Shown one piece after another: positions 27,646-37,119 of a DNA stretch of 64,000 nt. Numbering within the stretch: the first letter of the stretch is position 1; each line of letters begins with the position of its first letter. The notes below the pieces were generated by a model that did no database searches, was not told the DNA's origin, and saw nothing but the letters and a program-made list of their open reading frames with translations. The DNA is from CAYUAI01 sp964442745 (GTDB lineage: Bacteria; Pseudomonadota; Gammaproteobacteria; S012-40). The stretch lies in NCBI GenBank assembly GCA_964442745.1, contig CAYUAI010000012.1:1-64000 (forward strand), read 5' to 3'. The position numbers were made by a program, and so were the translations under genes.

Positions 27646-27972
27646 CTATAAATTGCTATCAATGAAAGCGGTTAACTGTGACTTGGATACTGCGCCTACT
27701 TTGGTAGCTTCTACATTGCCATTTTTAAATAACATTAATGTAGGGATACCACGGATACCATATTTAGGCGGAGTTGTTGGATTATCGTCAATATTAAGTT
27801 TTGCGACTTTTATTTTTCCTTCGTATTCACTGGAAATTTCGTCGAGGATGGGGGCGATCATTTTGCAGGGGCCACACCAGTCAGCCCAATAGTCTACCAG
27901 TACAGGTCCTTCAGCATTAAGTACTTCATCTTCAAATGTATCATCGGTAAGGTAGACAATTCTGTCACTCAC
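27646..27972 (-). CDS. trxA: Thioredoxin 1
   Basis: 108 residues with the WCGPCK active site (C33, C36), the preceding VLVDYWADWCGPC strand and helix, and the cis-proline loop GIRGIPTLMLFKNG. A cytosolic disulfide reductase. It lies directly upstream of rho. A slight oddity is NPTTPPKYG in place of the usual NP.TA.KYG. Confidence 0.96.
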   Translation of the reverse strand: MSDRIVYLTDDTFEDEVLNAEGPVLVDYWADWCGPCKMIAPILDEISSEYEGKIKVAKLNIDDNPTTPPKYGIRGIPTLMLFKNGNVEATKVGAVSKSQLTAFIDSNL

Positions 27973-28361
27973 GTTTTATGCCTCCAAGTTTCAGTGTGAG
28001 TCGATTAAGATATGCGCAAGTTGTGCGTATACTTTCAAACTATACAATATAGAGCTAGTCAAATATTATGCCAGCTAAATGACGTCAAGACGGGTTTCGT
28101 TACTGACGACCAGATGATCAGTCATTAGCGGGTAATTAATAAAGAGTATGTAGTGAATTTACATGCAAGTTCAATAAAACGCAAATCTTTATGATGATCT
28201 TTCCGCATTAATATTATTGTGGCGCTAAAACAGTGTATTTTTCAAGTTTTCAATTGGAAAATACACATAGGGTACAAGTCGTACGATTATTGATCGAAAA
28301 TCTAGTAGAGATTTTAGGTAGCAAGGTGCCCATTGCTTGTTGTGTTAGTTAGCGGTTGGGT
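27973..28361. other. Intergenic region upstream of trxA
   Basis: About 390 AT-rich bp with no gene seen. It should hold the trxA promoter; several TATAAT-like boxes occur on minus, but I cannot pair one with a good -35. Confidence 0.35.
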
Positions 28362-28871
28362 TTACTGTGAGAGCCGTTGCTTCACTCGCCAATGCCTCAT
28401 GACTAAAATTTTTTCACCTCCTTTGCGATCTGCACATACTGGACAGCTTAAGTGTGCGAGCAGCAGGCTTTTGGGTTTTCTTCCGAGATCAATCAGTTGT
28501 GTTTGTTGTGCCCGCACGGTCGTGTGAATTGTTCCCATCGTACCATAATGTAATGTTGCATGGATATGGTACGGTGAGGGTAAAAACTGGATATGATGAG
28601 AGGGTGAGTCTGCTGCCTTGAGCAAACGTAACATGTAACCCTTAAACAGGCTGGTTTTGGTCATCGCAAAATTAGGCCATAATTCTTCTACGCCGAGTGC
28701 ATTGATACTATGCGTTTGCTTGGCAACGGCAAGGTCATAGGCGAATGGCATAAAAAAAAAGCATGACATAGGGAGGCGATGAACGCAGTATCCACCGAGG
28801 TCTATTGCCGTATCAGACCAATCGGGATAGATGTCAGGACAAAGGCATTGCTCTGCTGTCGTTTCATTCAT
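28362..28871 (-). CDS. Unknown Cys/His-containing protein coupled to an oxidase-like gene
   Basis: 169 residues, no signal peptide, not recognised. It contains several Cys and His residues (AEQCLCPDIYPDW near the N-terminus, SPYHIHATLHYG in the middle, HLSCPVCADRKGGEK near the C-terminus), which could bind a metal. The start overlaps the stop of the upstream subunit I-like gene by 4 nt, so the two products probably act together. A heme- or copper-handling role is only a guess from that coupling. Confidence 0.6.
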   Translation of the reverse strand: MNETTAEQCLCPDIYPDWSDTAIDLGGYCVHRLPMSCFFFMPFAYDLAVAKQTHSINALGVEELWPNFAMTKTSLFKGYMLRLLKAADSPSHHIQFLPSPYHIHATLHYGTMGTIHTTVRAQQTQLIDLGRKPKSLLLAHLSCPVCADRKGGEKILVMRHWRVKQRLSQ

Positions 28872-29383
28872 GGTGTTTTTTTGATTTTTCGGTACGTTAA
28901 AAAAACGTTAGCGAAAAAGATCCAAAATCCCATGCCCATGATGTTGGCAGCGATAGCAATGGTGGGTGTGTAATACTGGTGAACTTCTTCCATCTGCTCT
29001 GGAGCGGTTAATAGCAAGTGACCTTCCCAAAAGCCGAAAACAAGCAATGTGGTATAAAAGCAGGCAAGCCCAATGGTGGTCCACCAATAGGAATGTTCTA
29101 ATAGCTTATAGGAATATAATCTTTGTCCAGATATGCGGGGAAGCAAGTAATAGGCGGCAGACATGAGAAATATAACAACCCCGCCGATTACATTAATATG
29201 CGCATGGGCAAGCGGATCGATCATATGCCCAGGGCCGCCATATGGACTGCCAATGGAATCTAGGTAGGCTCGAATAGGTTTGATGACTTGTAATACGCCA
29301 TGTATCGTGCCGATAAAGAAAAAACCGGCAGAGGTCACAATGAATTTTAGGAGGCGTTTTTCTTCGTTTTGATACTCCAACAT
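28868..29383 (-). CDS. Short heme-copper oxidase subunit I-like membrane protein
   Basis: 171 residues with four predicted membrane helices, resembling the first part of NorB/cbb3-type subunit I as found in many stand-alone short proteins. A HAHINVIGG motif (DPLAHAHINVIGG, about residues 57-69) corresponds to the heme-ligand helix. The catalytic copper-site helices of full subunit I are missing, so it is not a complete oxidase. It may bind heme or sense NO/O2. It is first of a two-gene unit with the coupled unknown gene. Confidence 0.75.
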   Translation of the reverse strand: MLEYQNEEKRLLKFIVTSAGFFFIGTIHGVLQVIKPIRAYLDSIGSPYGGPGHMIDPLAHAHINVIGGVVIFLMSAAYYLLPRISGQRLYSYKLLEHSYWWTTIGLACFYTTLLVFGFWEGHLLLTAPEQMEEVHQYYTPTIAIAANIMGMGFWIFFANVFLTYRKIKKTP

Positions 29384-29596
29384 ACTAAATGCACTCTCAA
29401 GATTGGTATTTTAAGATAAATTGGACTTGATTTGCCAAATGATTCGCTTCTGTCTGGTGACGCTTGTTGCTCTAAATGCCTGATCGTCATCGTTGAATTG
29501 CTAAGCATGTTACCGCAGGCAGGGGGAATAGGGCAAGATCAGCTAAGGGAAGCCATGAGGTTTCAATGCTTTGTCGCTTTACATAAATCATATTGC

Positions 29597-29625
29597 TTGA
29601 GGCGCGGTTGATTTTCGCTTATAAT
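29597..29625 (+). promoter_or_regulatory. Predicted sigma-70 promoter of rpmE
   Basis: TTGAGG (29597-29602), a 17-nt spacer and TATAAT (29620-29625), 41 bp before the rpmE ATG. A strong match in sequence and spacing; the transcription start is not known. Confidence 0.65.
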
Positions 29626-29666
29626 TCCGGCCATTTTGTTAATTATGGCATTTTAGGGGAATACTG

Positions 29667-29870
29667 ATGAAATCCGAGATTCACCCAAATTATAGTGAAA
29701 TTTCAGTCACTTGTAGTTGTGGAAATGCGTTTCAAACGCGCTCTACGTTGGATAAAGAGCTGCATATTGATGTCTGTTCTGAATGCCACCCTTTTTACAC
29801 AGGCAAACAAAAAATTCTTGATACAGCGGGTCGGGTTGACAAATTCCGTCAAAAGTACGGCATTAAATAG
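29667..29870 (+). CDS. rpmE: Ribosomal protein L31, zinc-binding form
   Basis: 67 residues with four zinc-ligand cysteines C16, C18, C37 and C40 (VTCSCGN, DVCSECHPFYTGKQK). It is therefore the C+ form that also serves as a zinc reserve. The C-terminus DTAGRVDKFRQKYG is typical. A clear promoter lies upstream and AGGGG lies 8 nt before the ATG. Confidence 0.97.
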   Translation: MKSEIHPNYSEISVTCSCGNAFQTRSTLDKELHIDVCSECHPFYTGKQKILDTAGRVDKFRQKYGIK

Positions 29871-29897
29871 CTGATTTTTAACGTATTTCGTTGGCTG

Positions 29898-30695
29898 TTG
29901 AACACGAAATATGTTCAGATTATTAGTCAAGGCATTGTGCGTCTTTGCAATGTAGGACTGGCTGTTATTTCTTTCTTTGGCTTTGCGAATGCAAGCGAAT
30001 GTCCAGCGGATCGAATCGATGAGCGTGTCACTGTTCGGTATGTTGTTGACGGTGACACTTTATGGCTTAATGATGGCCGAAAAGTGCGCATGGCGGGTGT
30101 AAATGCACCGGAAACAGCCCATCACTCTCAGCCTGCTGAGCCATTTGCAAGTAAATCACTTCGTGCTTTAAAGCGGTTTTTAAAAAACTCACCAACAATA
30201 AGTTTACGGTTTGAGCGGGTTCGCAAGGATCGTTATCAACGCTTGTTAGCGCATGTGTTTACCGAAAGCGGTATGAATGTGCAAGCTTTTCTTCTTCAGA
30301 GAGGATTAGCTGCGCAAATTACCATACCGCCTAATACCTGGCAGGCGGAATGTTATGCAACGCTGGAAAGGAAAGCGATATCGAAGCGATTGAATATGTG
30401 GTCTCACCCACGGTTTATGCCGTGGGAGGTGAGTGACATCAAGCTTCCTCTCCATGGTTTTTACCGTATCTCTGGTGTTATCAGTGCGGTTAGTCACAGC
30501 CGATCATCCATTTGGTTGCAGCTCACCAATCAATTTTCTTTACGTATCATGCGCAAAGACTTACCGTATTTTCATCCGGTTGATATCAATAAGCTGAAAA
30601 ATAAGCGAGTCATCGCAAAAGGGTGGTTATTCCCTTATAAGAAGAGATCGAATATGTTGGTTAGGCATTTCCGATCCTTGGACGTGATCAATTGA
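29898..30695 (+). CDS. Secreted thermonuclease-family nuclease
   Basis: 265 residues with a hydrophobic N-terminus (VGLAVISFFGFANASE, probable signal peptide) and then a staphylococcal nuclease domain: VVDGDTLWLNDGRKVRMAGVNAPE holds the Ca-binding Asp/Asp and a catalytic Arg, followed by ERVRKDRYQRLLAHVF. A C-terminal extension (about 165-265) has an OB-like nucleic-acid segment seen in proteobacterial homologues. Initiation is uncertain: the frame begins at TTG 29898, with a GTG at 29937 as alternative. It probably degrades extracellular or periplasmic nucleic acid. Confidence 0.8.
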   Translation: MNTKYVQIISQGIVRLCNVGLAVISFFGFANASECPADRIDERVTVRYVVDGDTLWLNDGRKVRMAGVNAPETAHHSQPAEPFASKSLRALKRFLKNSPTISLRFERVRKDRYQRLLAHVFTESGMNVQAFLLQRGLAAQITIPPNTWQAECYATLERKAISKRLNMWSHPRFMPWEVSDIKLPLHGFYRISGVISAVSHSRSSIWLQLTNQFSLRIMRKDLPYFHPVDINKLKNKRVIAKGWLFPYKKRSNMLVRHFRSLDVIN

Positions 30696-30793
30696 GCTTA
30701 ACAAGCGGTTTGCTTTAGGGTGATTCTTCATCGGTTTGTACACGAGTTTAGTGTTTATTTCAGTATTTAACGAATACGCTAGGGATGATTTTT

Positions 30794-32038
30794 ATGTCAG
30801 ATTTTAAAGAGCAGGCGCTTGAATATCACGCCGGTGATACGCCGGGTAAGTTAGCTATTCAATTGACTAAGCCTTGTGTAACACAGCTTGACTTGTCATT
30901 GGCTTATACGCCAGGTGTGGCTGAACCGGTGCGTGCCATTGCCACTGATGAGACGGCGGCGTATCGTTATACGGCGAAAGGAAATTTGGTTGGTGTTATT
31001 ACCGATGGTAGCGCTGTGTTAGGGTTAGGTAACGTAGGTGCGCTTGCTAGCAAGCCTGTGATGGAAGGCAAAGCGGTCTTGTTTAAGTGTTTTGCGAATA
31101 TTGACGTGTTTGATATTGAGATTGATGCGCAGTCGACAGCATCATTTATTGAGGCAGTGGCGGCCATTGCTCCGACCTTTGGTGGCATCAATCTGGAAGA
31201 TATTGCAGCCCCACAATGTTTTGAAATTGAAAGTATTCTGCAGCAACGTTTGAATATCCCAGTATTTCATGATGATCAGCATGGCACCGCGATTATTATT
31301 GCTGCCGGGTTATTGAATGCCGTTGAATTACAGCAAAAGCAATTAACAGACATTAAAGTCGTGTGTCTTGGTGCGGGAGCGGCGGGTATTGCTTCCATGC
31401 GACTGTTAATTGATCTGGGAGTGAAGCCGGATAATATTTTTTTAGTGGATAGAAAAGGGGTGATTCACACGGATCGAGATGATCTAAACGAATATAAAAA
31501 AGCGCTTGCTGTGCAGACGAGTGCTCGCACTTTGGCTGATGCTGTGGATGGGGCTGATGTATTTATTGGTGTTTCTGGTCCGGATTTATTGTCTCCTGCA
31601 ATGTTGAAGACGATGGCAGCTAAACCTATCGTCTTTGCGCTATCTAATCCTGATCCTGAGATCAAACCGGCATTAGCCATGAGTGTGCGAAGTGATTTGA
31701 TTATGGCGACTGGTCGGAGCGACTACCCGAATCAAGTGAATAATGTGTTGGGGTTTCCCTTTATTTTTCGGGGAGCGTTGGATGTACGGGCAACCTGTAT
31801 CAATCGAGAAATGGAAATTGCGGCGACGCATGCCTTGAGTGGCTTAGCAAAAAAACCGGTCCCTCAATCAATTTTAGACGCTTACGGAGTGTCCAGTATG
31901 GAATTTGGGCCAGATTATATTATTCCAAAGCCATTGGATAAGCGATTGGTTGATTTTGTCGCATCAGCGGTGGCTAAAGCTGCCGTGGACAGCGCTGTGG
32001 CTTTAATGCCTTATCCATCTCATTATCCGAAAATTTAA
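30794..32038 (+). CDS. Malic enzyme, short form
   Basis: 414 residues, so it lacks the phosphotransacetylase domain of MaeB. It decarboxylates malate to pyruvate with NAD(P). Motifs are LAYTPGVAEPV, KGNLVGVITDGSAVLGLGN (catalytic Lys), GINLEDIAAP (metal ligands), FHDDQHGTA and the dinucleotide site CLGAGAAGIASM. The ATG at 30794 has AGGG 9 nt upstream; the ATG at 30785 would abut that site. Cofactor preference cannot be decided. Confidence 0.92.
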   Translation: MSDFKEQALEYHAGDTPGKLAIQLTKPCVTQLDLSLAYTPGVAEPVRAIATDETAAYRYTAKGNLVGVITDGSAVLGLGNVGALASKPVMEGKAVLFKCFANIDVFDIEIDAQSTASFIEAVAAIAPTFGGINLEDIAAPQCFEIESILQQRLNIPVFHDDQHGTAIIIAAGLLNAVELQQKQLTDIKVVCLGAGAAGIASMRLLIDLGVKPDNIFLVDRKGVIHTDRDDLNEYKKALAVQTSARTLADAVDGADVFIGVSGPDLLSPAMLKTMAAKPIVFALSNPDPEIKPALAMSVRSDLIMATGRSDYPNQVNNVLGFPFIFRGALDVRATCINREMEIAATHALSGLAKKPVPQSILDAYGVSSMEFGPDYIIPKPLDKRLVDFVASAVAKAAVDSAVALMPYPSHYPKI

Positions 32039-32060
32039 TTCATCAAAAAAGTTAGCTATC

Positions 32061-32651
32061 TTATTCTGCCAGCAATGCTTTTAATTGTTCGATTGAAGCG
32101 CGCTCTAGTGTTTGTTGGGAGCGCTTTGCGGCTTGTCTGAGATTTTTTTCTGGAAAAACCATTAGATCGATGGTTGTTTCGCCCGCGATAAAACTAAAAA
32201 CAGGAATATGTATTTTTTTTGTTTCGTTAATGCTAATGAACCGGTCACTGAGATGGTGAGGAATATGGCTTTCAATGAGTTTTATATTGATTTCTTCTGC
32301 TGCTGGGGCGAACACATGAATGCTAATGGATGAATGGGCATGGGCTGTACCGTTGAGTATAGGTCCGACTAAACGAGGCGTATAGTCCTTAAAGAATTCC
32401 ATTGCCTGCAAGGCGGCTTTACGCAAGCGATATATGATTGCTGAGTGTGTGTTACCGTAAAAAATACGCTGGTAAGATTGTAATGCCATTTCAATCTCTT
32501 TGTCTTTTGGTAATTTATTGAGTGGAATCGCCAGTTTTTCTGCCATTTTTCTTTTGGCGGCGGGTGTATTTTCCATATACCCCTCAGCCAGGCGACGAGC
32601 AATAAGTTGAGCCAGTGCTTCTTGGTCTCGCTGTTTGTCATTTCTGCGCAT
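32061..32651 (-). CDS. Conserved protein with nucleotidyltransferase-like C-terminus
   Basis: 196 residues, matching a conserved proteobacterial family often found next to the PBP1a gene. The N-terminal helical part (KQRDQEALAQLIARRLAEGY) is followed by a region resembling a small nucleotidyltransferase fold (PRLVGPILNGTAHAHSSISIHVFA), ending in a VFSFIAGETTIDLMVFP strand. The usual GS..DxD catalytic signature is absent. Function unknown. It follows mrcA by 20 bp on the same strand, so it may be co-transcribed. Confidence 0.7.
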   Translation of the reverse strand: MRRNDKQRDQEALAQLIARRLAEGYMENTPAAKRKMAEKLAIPLNKLPKDKEIEMALQSYQRIFYGNTHSAIIYRLRKAALQAMEFFKDYTPRLVGPILNGTAHAHSSISIHVFAPAAEEINIKLIESHIPHHLSDRFISINETKKIHIPVFSFIAGETTIDLMVFPEKNLRQAAKRSQQTLERASIEQLKALLAE

Positions 32652-32671
32652 TATCATTCTTATCATTTTTG

Positions 32672-35140
32672 TTAGAAAATAATGATTTCATCGCCAGAGG
32701 ATTCTGATGAAACGTCTGTATTATGCGAAGCCTTTGTTTCGGCGCGTTGTTTCGGCGCATCCCCAATACGGAACGTTTCAAAGATGGGGCGAGGTGTTTG
32801 GGAATTTGCTAGTAATCCGGTCTTGGGGTCAATTCTGACAGTGACCATGCCGGGTGGTTTGGTAAACGGCGTTTCCGGAGTATTTTGCAAGGCGGTTCGC
32901 ATATAACGAATCCACATGGGCAGTGCTGCTCGGGCACCAGACTCTCTGTCACCCAGTGGCCTTGGATTATCAAATCCAACCCAGGCCGTGGTGGTAATGT
33001 CTCCATTAAAGCCAGAGAACCAGGCATCGTGTTGGTCATTGGTTGTCCCCGTTTTACCTGCAATGTCTCCTCTGTTGAGAGCTTTGGCTCGTCGCCCTGT
33101 GCCGTACTTGATAATATCGCGCATCATTGACGTCATTATGTATACATTTCTTTCCTCTACGACCCGTTTGGCGATATTAAGAGCGGGTTGATGCGGATTT
33201 TTACCCGTCAAATTGGCTTGTTGTAATAAGCTAATGCCGTCATCGAACGAGGGGCAGTCTTTGCAGGCGGTACTTGGTGTGGCACGCATAATGACTTCCT
33301 GGTCCGCATTTTCAATGCGTGAAATAATATAGGGGGTGACAAAATATCCGCCGTTGGAAAAGATGGCATAACCGCGTGCAATTTCCAGAGGGCTAAGGGT
33401 GGCGCTACCTAATGCCAGTGACAAATTGCGAGGTAGTTTGTCCGCGTTAAAACCAAATCGCTTCACATAATTGATGGCATAATCAACACCAATGCTGCGC
33501 AGTAGTCTTATGGATACTAAATTGCGAGAGTTGACTAATGCTTTTCGTAACCGGGTAGGACCGAAAAATTTACCGCTGTAATTTTCAGGGCGCCAGGTAT
33601 CTTCTAGGCTGCGGTCACTAAATACAACGGGAGCGTCATTGATCAATGTTGATGCGGTATAACCTTTGTCGATTGCTGAGGAATAAACAAATGGCTTGAA
33701 GTTTGAGCCGGGTTGCCGCTTGGCTTGAGTGGCGCGATTGAATTTACTTTCATTAAAGTCATATCCGCCAATGATGGCCTTTATCGCTCCATTTTTGGAG
33801 TCTAGCGACACTAAGGCGCCAGAGACTTGAGGGATTTGTACTAGCATCCAGGTTCCATCTTTATGCGCTTGTACGCGGATAATGTCACCAATACGCATTA
33901 TTTCCGCTGTTGTTTTCGGTGCGGCTTTGGTGCGATTGCCATCAATGTACAGGCTGGCCCAGCTCATGCTACGCCAACAAAGCCAAATAACTTTGCCGCT
34001 TTTGCCGCTATGGAGGTAAACGGCAGCGGATTGTTCGCCAGTCTCAATGACAATGCCGGCAGGTAATAATGGGACTTTACGGATATTTTTTAATGCGTCT
34101 AGCCATTCATCAGGCTCGGATGCTTCGAGCTCGTCAATATGACCCTCCGCACCTCGGTAACCGTGGCGTAACTCATAGTTGATCAATGCGTTACGCAGGC
34201 TGTCATTAGCTGCCATCTGTAGTCTTGAATCAATGGACGTATAGACGTTGAATCCTTTGGTATACGCTTTGCTGCCATATTGCGCGATCATTTTTTTGCG
34301 AACCATTTCGGCCGCATGGGGAGCATTTATTTCGATATTTTGTTGATGCACGAGGGCTGTCACAGGTTCTTGAGTGGTGTTTTGGTAAGTTTGCGCACTG
34401 ATGAAGTTAAGTTCAAACATACGTCTTAGCACATAATTGCGACGTAGTAATGCACGCTTTGGATTTACAATGGGATTAAACTTAGAGGGGGCTTTAGGTA
34501 GGCCGGCGATCATTGCATACTGGGCGAGATTTAGTTTGTCAATATTTTGGCCATAATATACTTTGGCGGCAGCACCTACGCCATAGGCGCGATTTCCTAA
34601 ATATATTTTATTGAGATAGAGTTCAAGAATTTCATTTTTACTTAGAAATTGCTCTATTTTTAGTGCCAGTAATATCTCGTTAAACTTCCGTAGGAATGTT
34701 TTTTCACTGCTCAAAAAGAAATTACGAGCAACTTGCATGGTGATTGTGCTGCCACCTTGGGCTTTTTTGCCGGTAGTGATCAATAAAGCTGCAGCGCGTA
34801 AAATACCTTGGTAGTCAACGCCTGGATGCTGGTAAAAACGATCATCTTCTGACGCGAGAATGGCTTTCACCAAAACATCGGGAATTCTTTCAAAGGTTAA
34901 TGGATAGCGGCGTTTCTCACCAAATTCACTGATTAATTTATTGTCGGCCGAATAAACTCTTAAAGGGACTTGAAACTTTATTTCTCGTAAGCTCTCGATG
35001 GACGGTAGTTTAGGCGAGAGATAATAATATAAGCCTGCAGCGACCAAAATACCACTTAACATCGCGCCTGCTCCGATAAAAAAAAGCCATTTTAATGCAA
35101 AAAATAAGGGATTATGCTTGGTTGTGCTAGTCGTTTTCAT
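32672..35140 (-). CDS. mrcA: Penicillin-binding protein 1A
   Basis: A bifunctional class A PBP of 822 residues: N-terminal membrane anchor (about 10-35), glycosyltransferase domain with the catalytic Glu in ASEDDRFYQHPGVDY, and transpeptidase domain with PGSNFKPFVYS (SxxK), NSRNLVS (SxN) and AGKTGTT (KTG). It polymerises and cross-links peptidoglycan. As in related genomes it lies divergent from pilM, but the gap here is 900 bp instead of the usual 150-250 bp. Confidence 0.96.
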   Translation of the reverse strand: MKTTSTTKHNPLFFALKWLFFIGAGAMLSGILVAAGLYYYLSPKLPSIESLREIKFQVPLRVYSADNKLISEFGEKRRYPLTFERIPDVLVKAILASEDDRFYQHPGVDYQGILRAAALLITTGKKAQGGSTITMQVARNFFLSSEKTFLRKFNEILLALKIEQFLSKNEILELYLNKIYLGNRAYGVGAAAKVYYGQNIDKLNLAQYAMIAGLPKAPSKFNPIVNPKRALLRRNYVLRRMFELNFISAQTYQNTTQEPVTALVHQQNIEINAPHAAEMVRKKMIAQYGSKAYTKGFNVYTSIDSRLQMAANDSLRNALINYELRHGYRGAEGHIDELEASEPDEWLDALKNIRKVPLLPAGIVIETGEQSAAVYLHSGKSGKVIWLCWRSMSWASLYIDGNRTKAAPKTTAEIMRIGDIIRVQAHKDGTWMLVQIPQVSGALVSLDSKNGAIKAIIGGYDFNESKFNRATQAKRQPGSNFKPFVYSSAIDKGYTASTLINDAPVVFSDRSLEDTWRPENYSGKFFGPTRLRKALVNSRNLVSIRLLRSIGVDYAINYVKRFGFNADKLPRNLSLALGSATLSPLEIARGYAIFSNGGYFVTPYIISRIENADQEVIMRATPSTACKDCPSFDDGISLLQQANLTGKNPHQPALNIAKRVVEERNVYIMTSMMRDIIKYGTGRRAKALNRGDIAGKTGTTNDQHDAWFSGFNGDITTTAWVGFDNPRPLGDRESGARAALPMWIRYMRTALQNTPETPFTKPPGMVTVRIDPKTGLLANSQTPRPIFETFRIGDAPKQRAETKASHNTDVSSESSGDEIIIF

Positions 35141-36042
35141 GAAATAAAATCTAAAAATAGGTTTGACAGAGTGTGAATTGTATCGGCAAAGATTACTGTT
35201 TGCGAACTCAAAATAAAGTGATTTCCTGTGTATTTTATGGCTGAGTTAATGTGATGAATGTCTAGGTATTACTGAATCCATCAACTTTCTCTGCTTATGT
35301 TATTGACTTTTAATGTATTTCAGATCACTAAAAATAAGCCCAGTTCAATGGGTGAGCAGGTTTTCTCCAGGGAATGATTGATGTTTTTAACAATAAGTTT
35401 AAAGTTTTGAGCATCACGGTAATATTATAACGCTCATACGCTGATAGTCTAATTATAGTTTTTCAGACAATGTAGTTGTTTTATTGCCCATGTGATCAGC
35501 ACGGAGGTAGATAGAATCAATCAATATCCATTGTGTATTGCATTCAATTTTTAGTTGTAAGTAATCTAAATGGCAAAGTGATGCGGTCAAGTAAATCAAT
35601 AAAGATTGTGTTCTTAGCGACATTGGGTAGCTTGGCGATTGAAAATCGTGTAGAGAATTAATTTCACCGGGATTTTTCTGAAAAAAATAATGCTGGTTAT
35701 TTTGCCAGTTAAAAAAATTCCTGAGGAATCAAGGATCAAGCGAGATCAAATGATAGGCTTCTCAATGTTGGTTCCAACAACATAAAATAAGCCATGTTGA
35801 GTATCAAGTTTGCCCGAGCTTATGATCGTTGTTGCAGAGGGTGACTGTGATGATAATGCTAAAAAGATATCTGGTATCAATTCTGCTAGTGTGTTGGCAC
35901 TATCTGTTAAATAATTCTTGAGGAGCGCCGACAAATATTTTGGCTAAGCGCAAGCAAATTCAGTTTTGAAAAGCGCTAAGACTATTTTGGGCTGTGGCCG
36001 ATAGTAATTTCATGAGTAGCATTTTATATCACGAAGGAAAAG
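35141..36042. other. Expanded mrcA-pilM intergenic region
   Basis: About 900 bp without an intact gene. It holds the transposase scar at 35453-35590 and a copy of the AAGCGAGATC sequence at 35735-35748. The minus-strand frame at 35746-35934 has no start signals. Promoters for mrcA and pilM must lie near its ends. Confidence 0.5.
35453..35590 (-). pseudogene. IS5-like transposase remnant
   Basis: On minus, a 45-codon frame ends with a segment around QWILIDSIYLRADHM. This resembles the first-Asp region of IS5-group DDE transposases (LIDSTYVRAH type). No start, no second Asp or Glu motif and no terminal repeats are visible, so this is a fragment at best. Its position explains why the mrcA-pilM gap is enlarged. 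Confidence 0.4.
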
Positions 36043-37119
36043 TTGAGCGTGGCATTGACGGGATTTTTTATAAAGAAAAACAAGACGCTACTAGGGTTGG
36101 ATATTAGTTCTTCTGCCGTAAAGTTACTTGAGCTTAGTGAGCATGAGCAACGGTTTCGGGTAGAGAGTTATGCTGTTGAACCGCTACCAGCCAATTCTGT
36201 TGTAGAAAAAATTATCACTGACGTGGAATCGGTGGGTGAAACGATTCGCCGAGCTGTTCGTCGTTCGGGCACAAAATTAAAAGACGTTGCTGCTGCGGTG
36301 GCAGGTTCGGCGGTGATTACAAAAACCATCTCCATGCCGGCGGCCTTGACTGAAGAGGAACTTGCCAGTCAAATTGAATTAGAAGCGGATCAATATATCC
36401 CTTATCCACTGGAAGAAGTGGCATTGGATTTTGAAGAGTTTGGAGAGACTGAGGGGCAGCCGGATATGGTTGACGTTTTGTTGGCGGCTTGTCGAAGTGA
36501 GACGGTAGAGTCTCGTGTCTCGGCTGTTGAACTTGGTGGTTTGCATACCAAAATTATGGATGTCGAAGCATTTGCTTTAGAAAGTGCGTTTGTACTGATT
36601 GCTGCTCAACTTCCTGATGCGGGTTTTGATAAAACCATTGCTGTGGTTGATATTGGTGCAACCATGACAACACTGAACGTTTTGCAAGACCAGCGTATTA
36701 TTTATACCCGAGAGCAGGTATTTGGCGGCCGTCAGCTAACGGAAGAAATACAGCGACGCTATGGTTTGTCTTATGAAGAAGCAGGCATGGCGAAACGAAA
36801 AGGAGGATTGCCTGATAATTATAATATGGAAGTTTTGGAGCCTTTTAAAGAGGCAATGGCACAACAAGTCAGCCGATCGTTACAGTTTTTCTTTTCATCA
36901 AGCCAGTACAATACGGTGGATCATTTAGTTTTAGCCGGTGGCTGTGCTGCTATTTCTGGTTCGGATGAGTTGATTGAGGAAAGGGTGGGAGTTTCGACAA
37001 CGATTGCTAACCCTTTTTCATCAATGACATTGTCCCCCAAGATAAATGCTCAAACATTGAGTGATGATGCCTCAGCATTATTGATTGCCTGTGGTTTGGC
37101 GTTACGGAGTTTTGATTAA
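36043..37119 (+). CDS. pilM: Type IV pilus assembly protein PilM
   Basis: 358 residues, an actin-like ATPase (TLLGLDISSSAVKLLEL; IAVVDIGATMTTLNVL; LAGGCAAISG) forming the cytoplasmic ring that binds the N-terminus of PilN. First gene of pilMNOPQ. The frame opens at TTG 36043 with AAGGA 4 nt upstream; the in-frame GTG at 36049, with 10-nt spacing, is an equally good start. Confidence 0.96.
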   Translation: MSVALTGFFIKKNKTLLGLDISSSAVKLLELSEHEQRFRVESYAVEPLPANSVVEKIITDVESVGETIRRAVRRSGTKLKDVAAAVAGSAVITKTISMPAALTEEELASQIELEADQYIPYPLEEVALDFEEFGETEGQPDMVDVLLAACRSETVESRVSAVELGGLHTKIMDVEAFALESAFVLIAAQLPDAGFDKTIAVVDIGATMTTLNVLQDQRIIYTREQVFGGRQLTEEIQRRYGLSYEEAGMAKRKGGLPDNYNMEVLEPFKEAMAQQVSRSLQFFFSSSQYNTVDHLVLAGGCAAISGSDELIEERVGVSTTIANPFSSMTLSPKINAQTLSDDASALLIACGLALRSFD

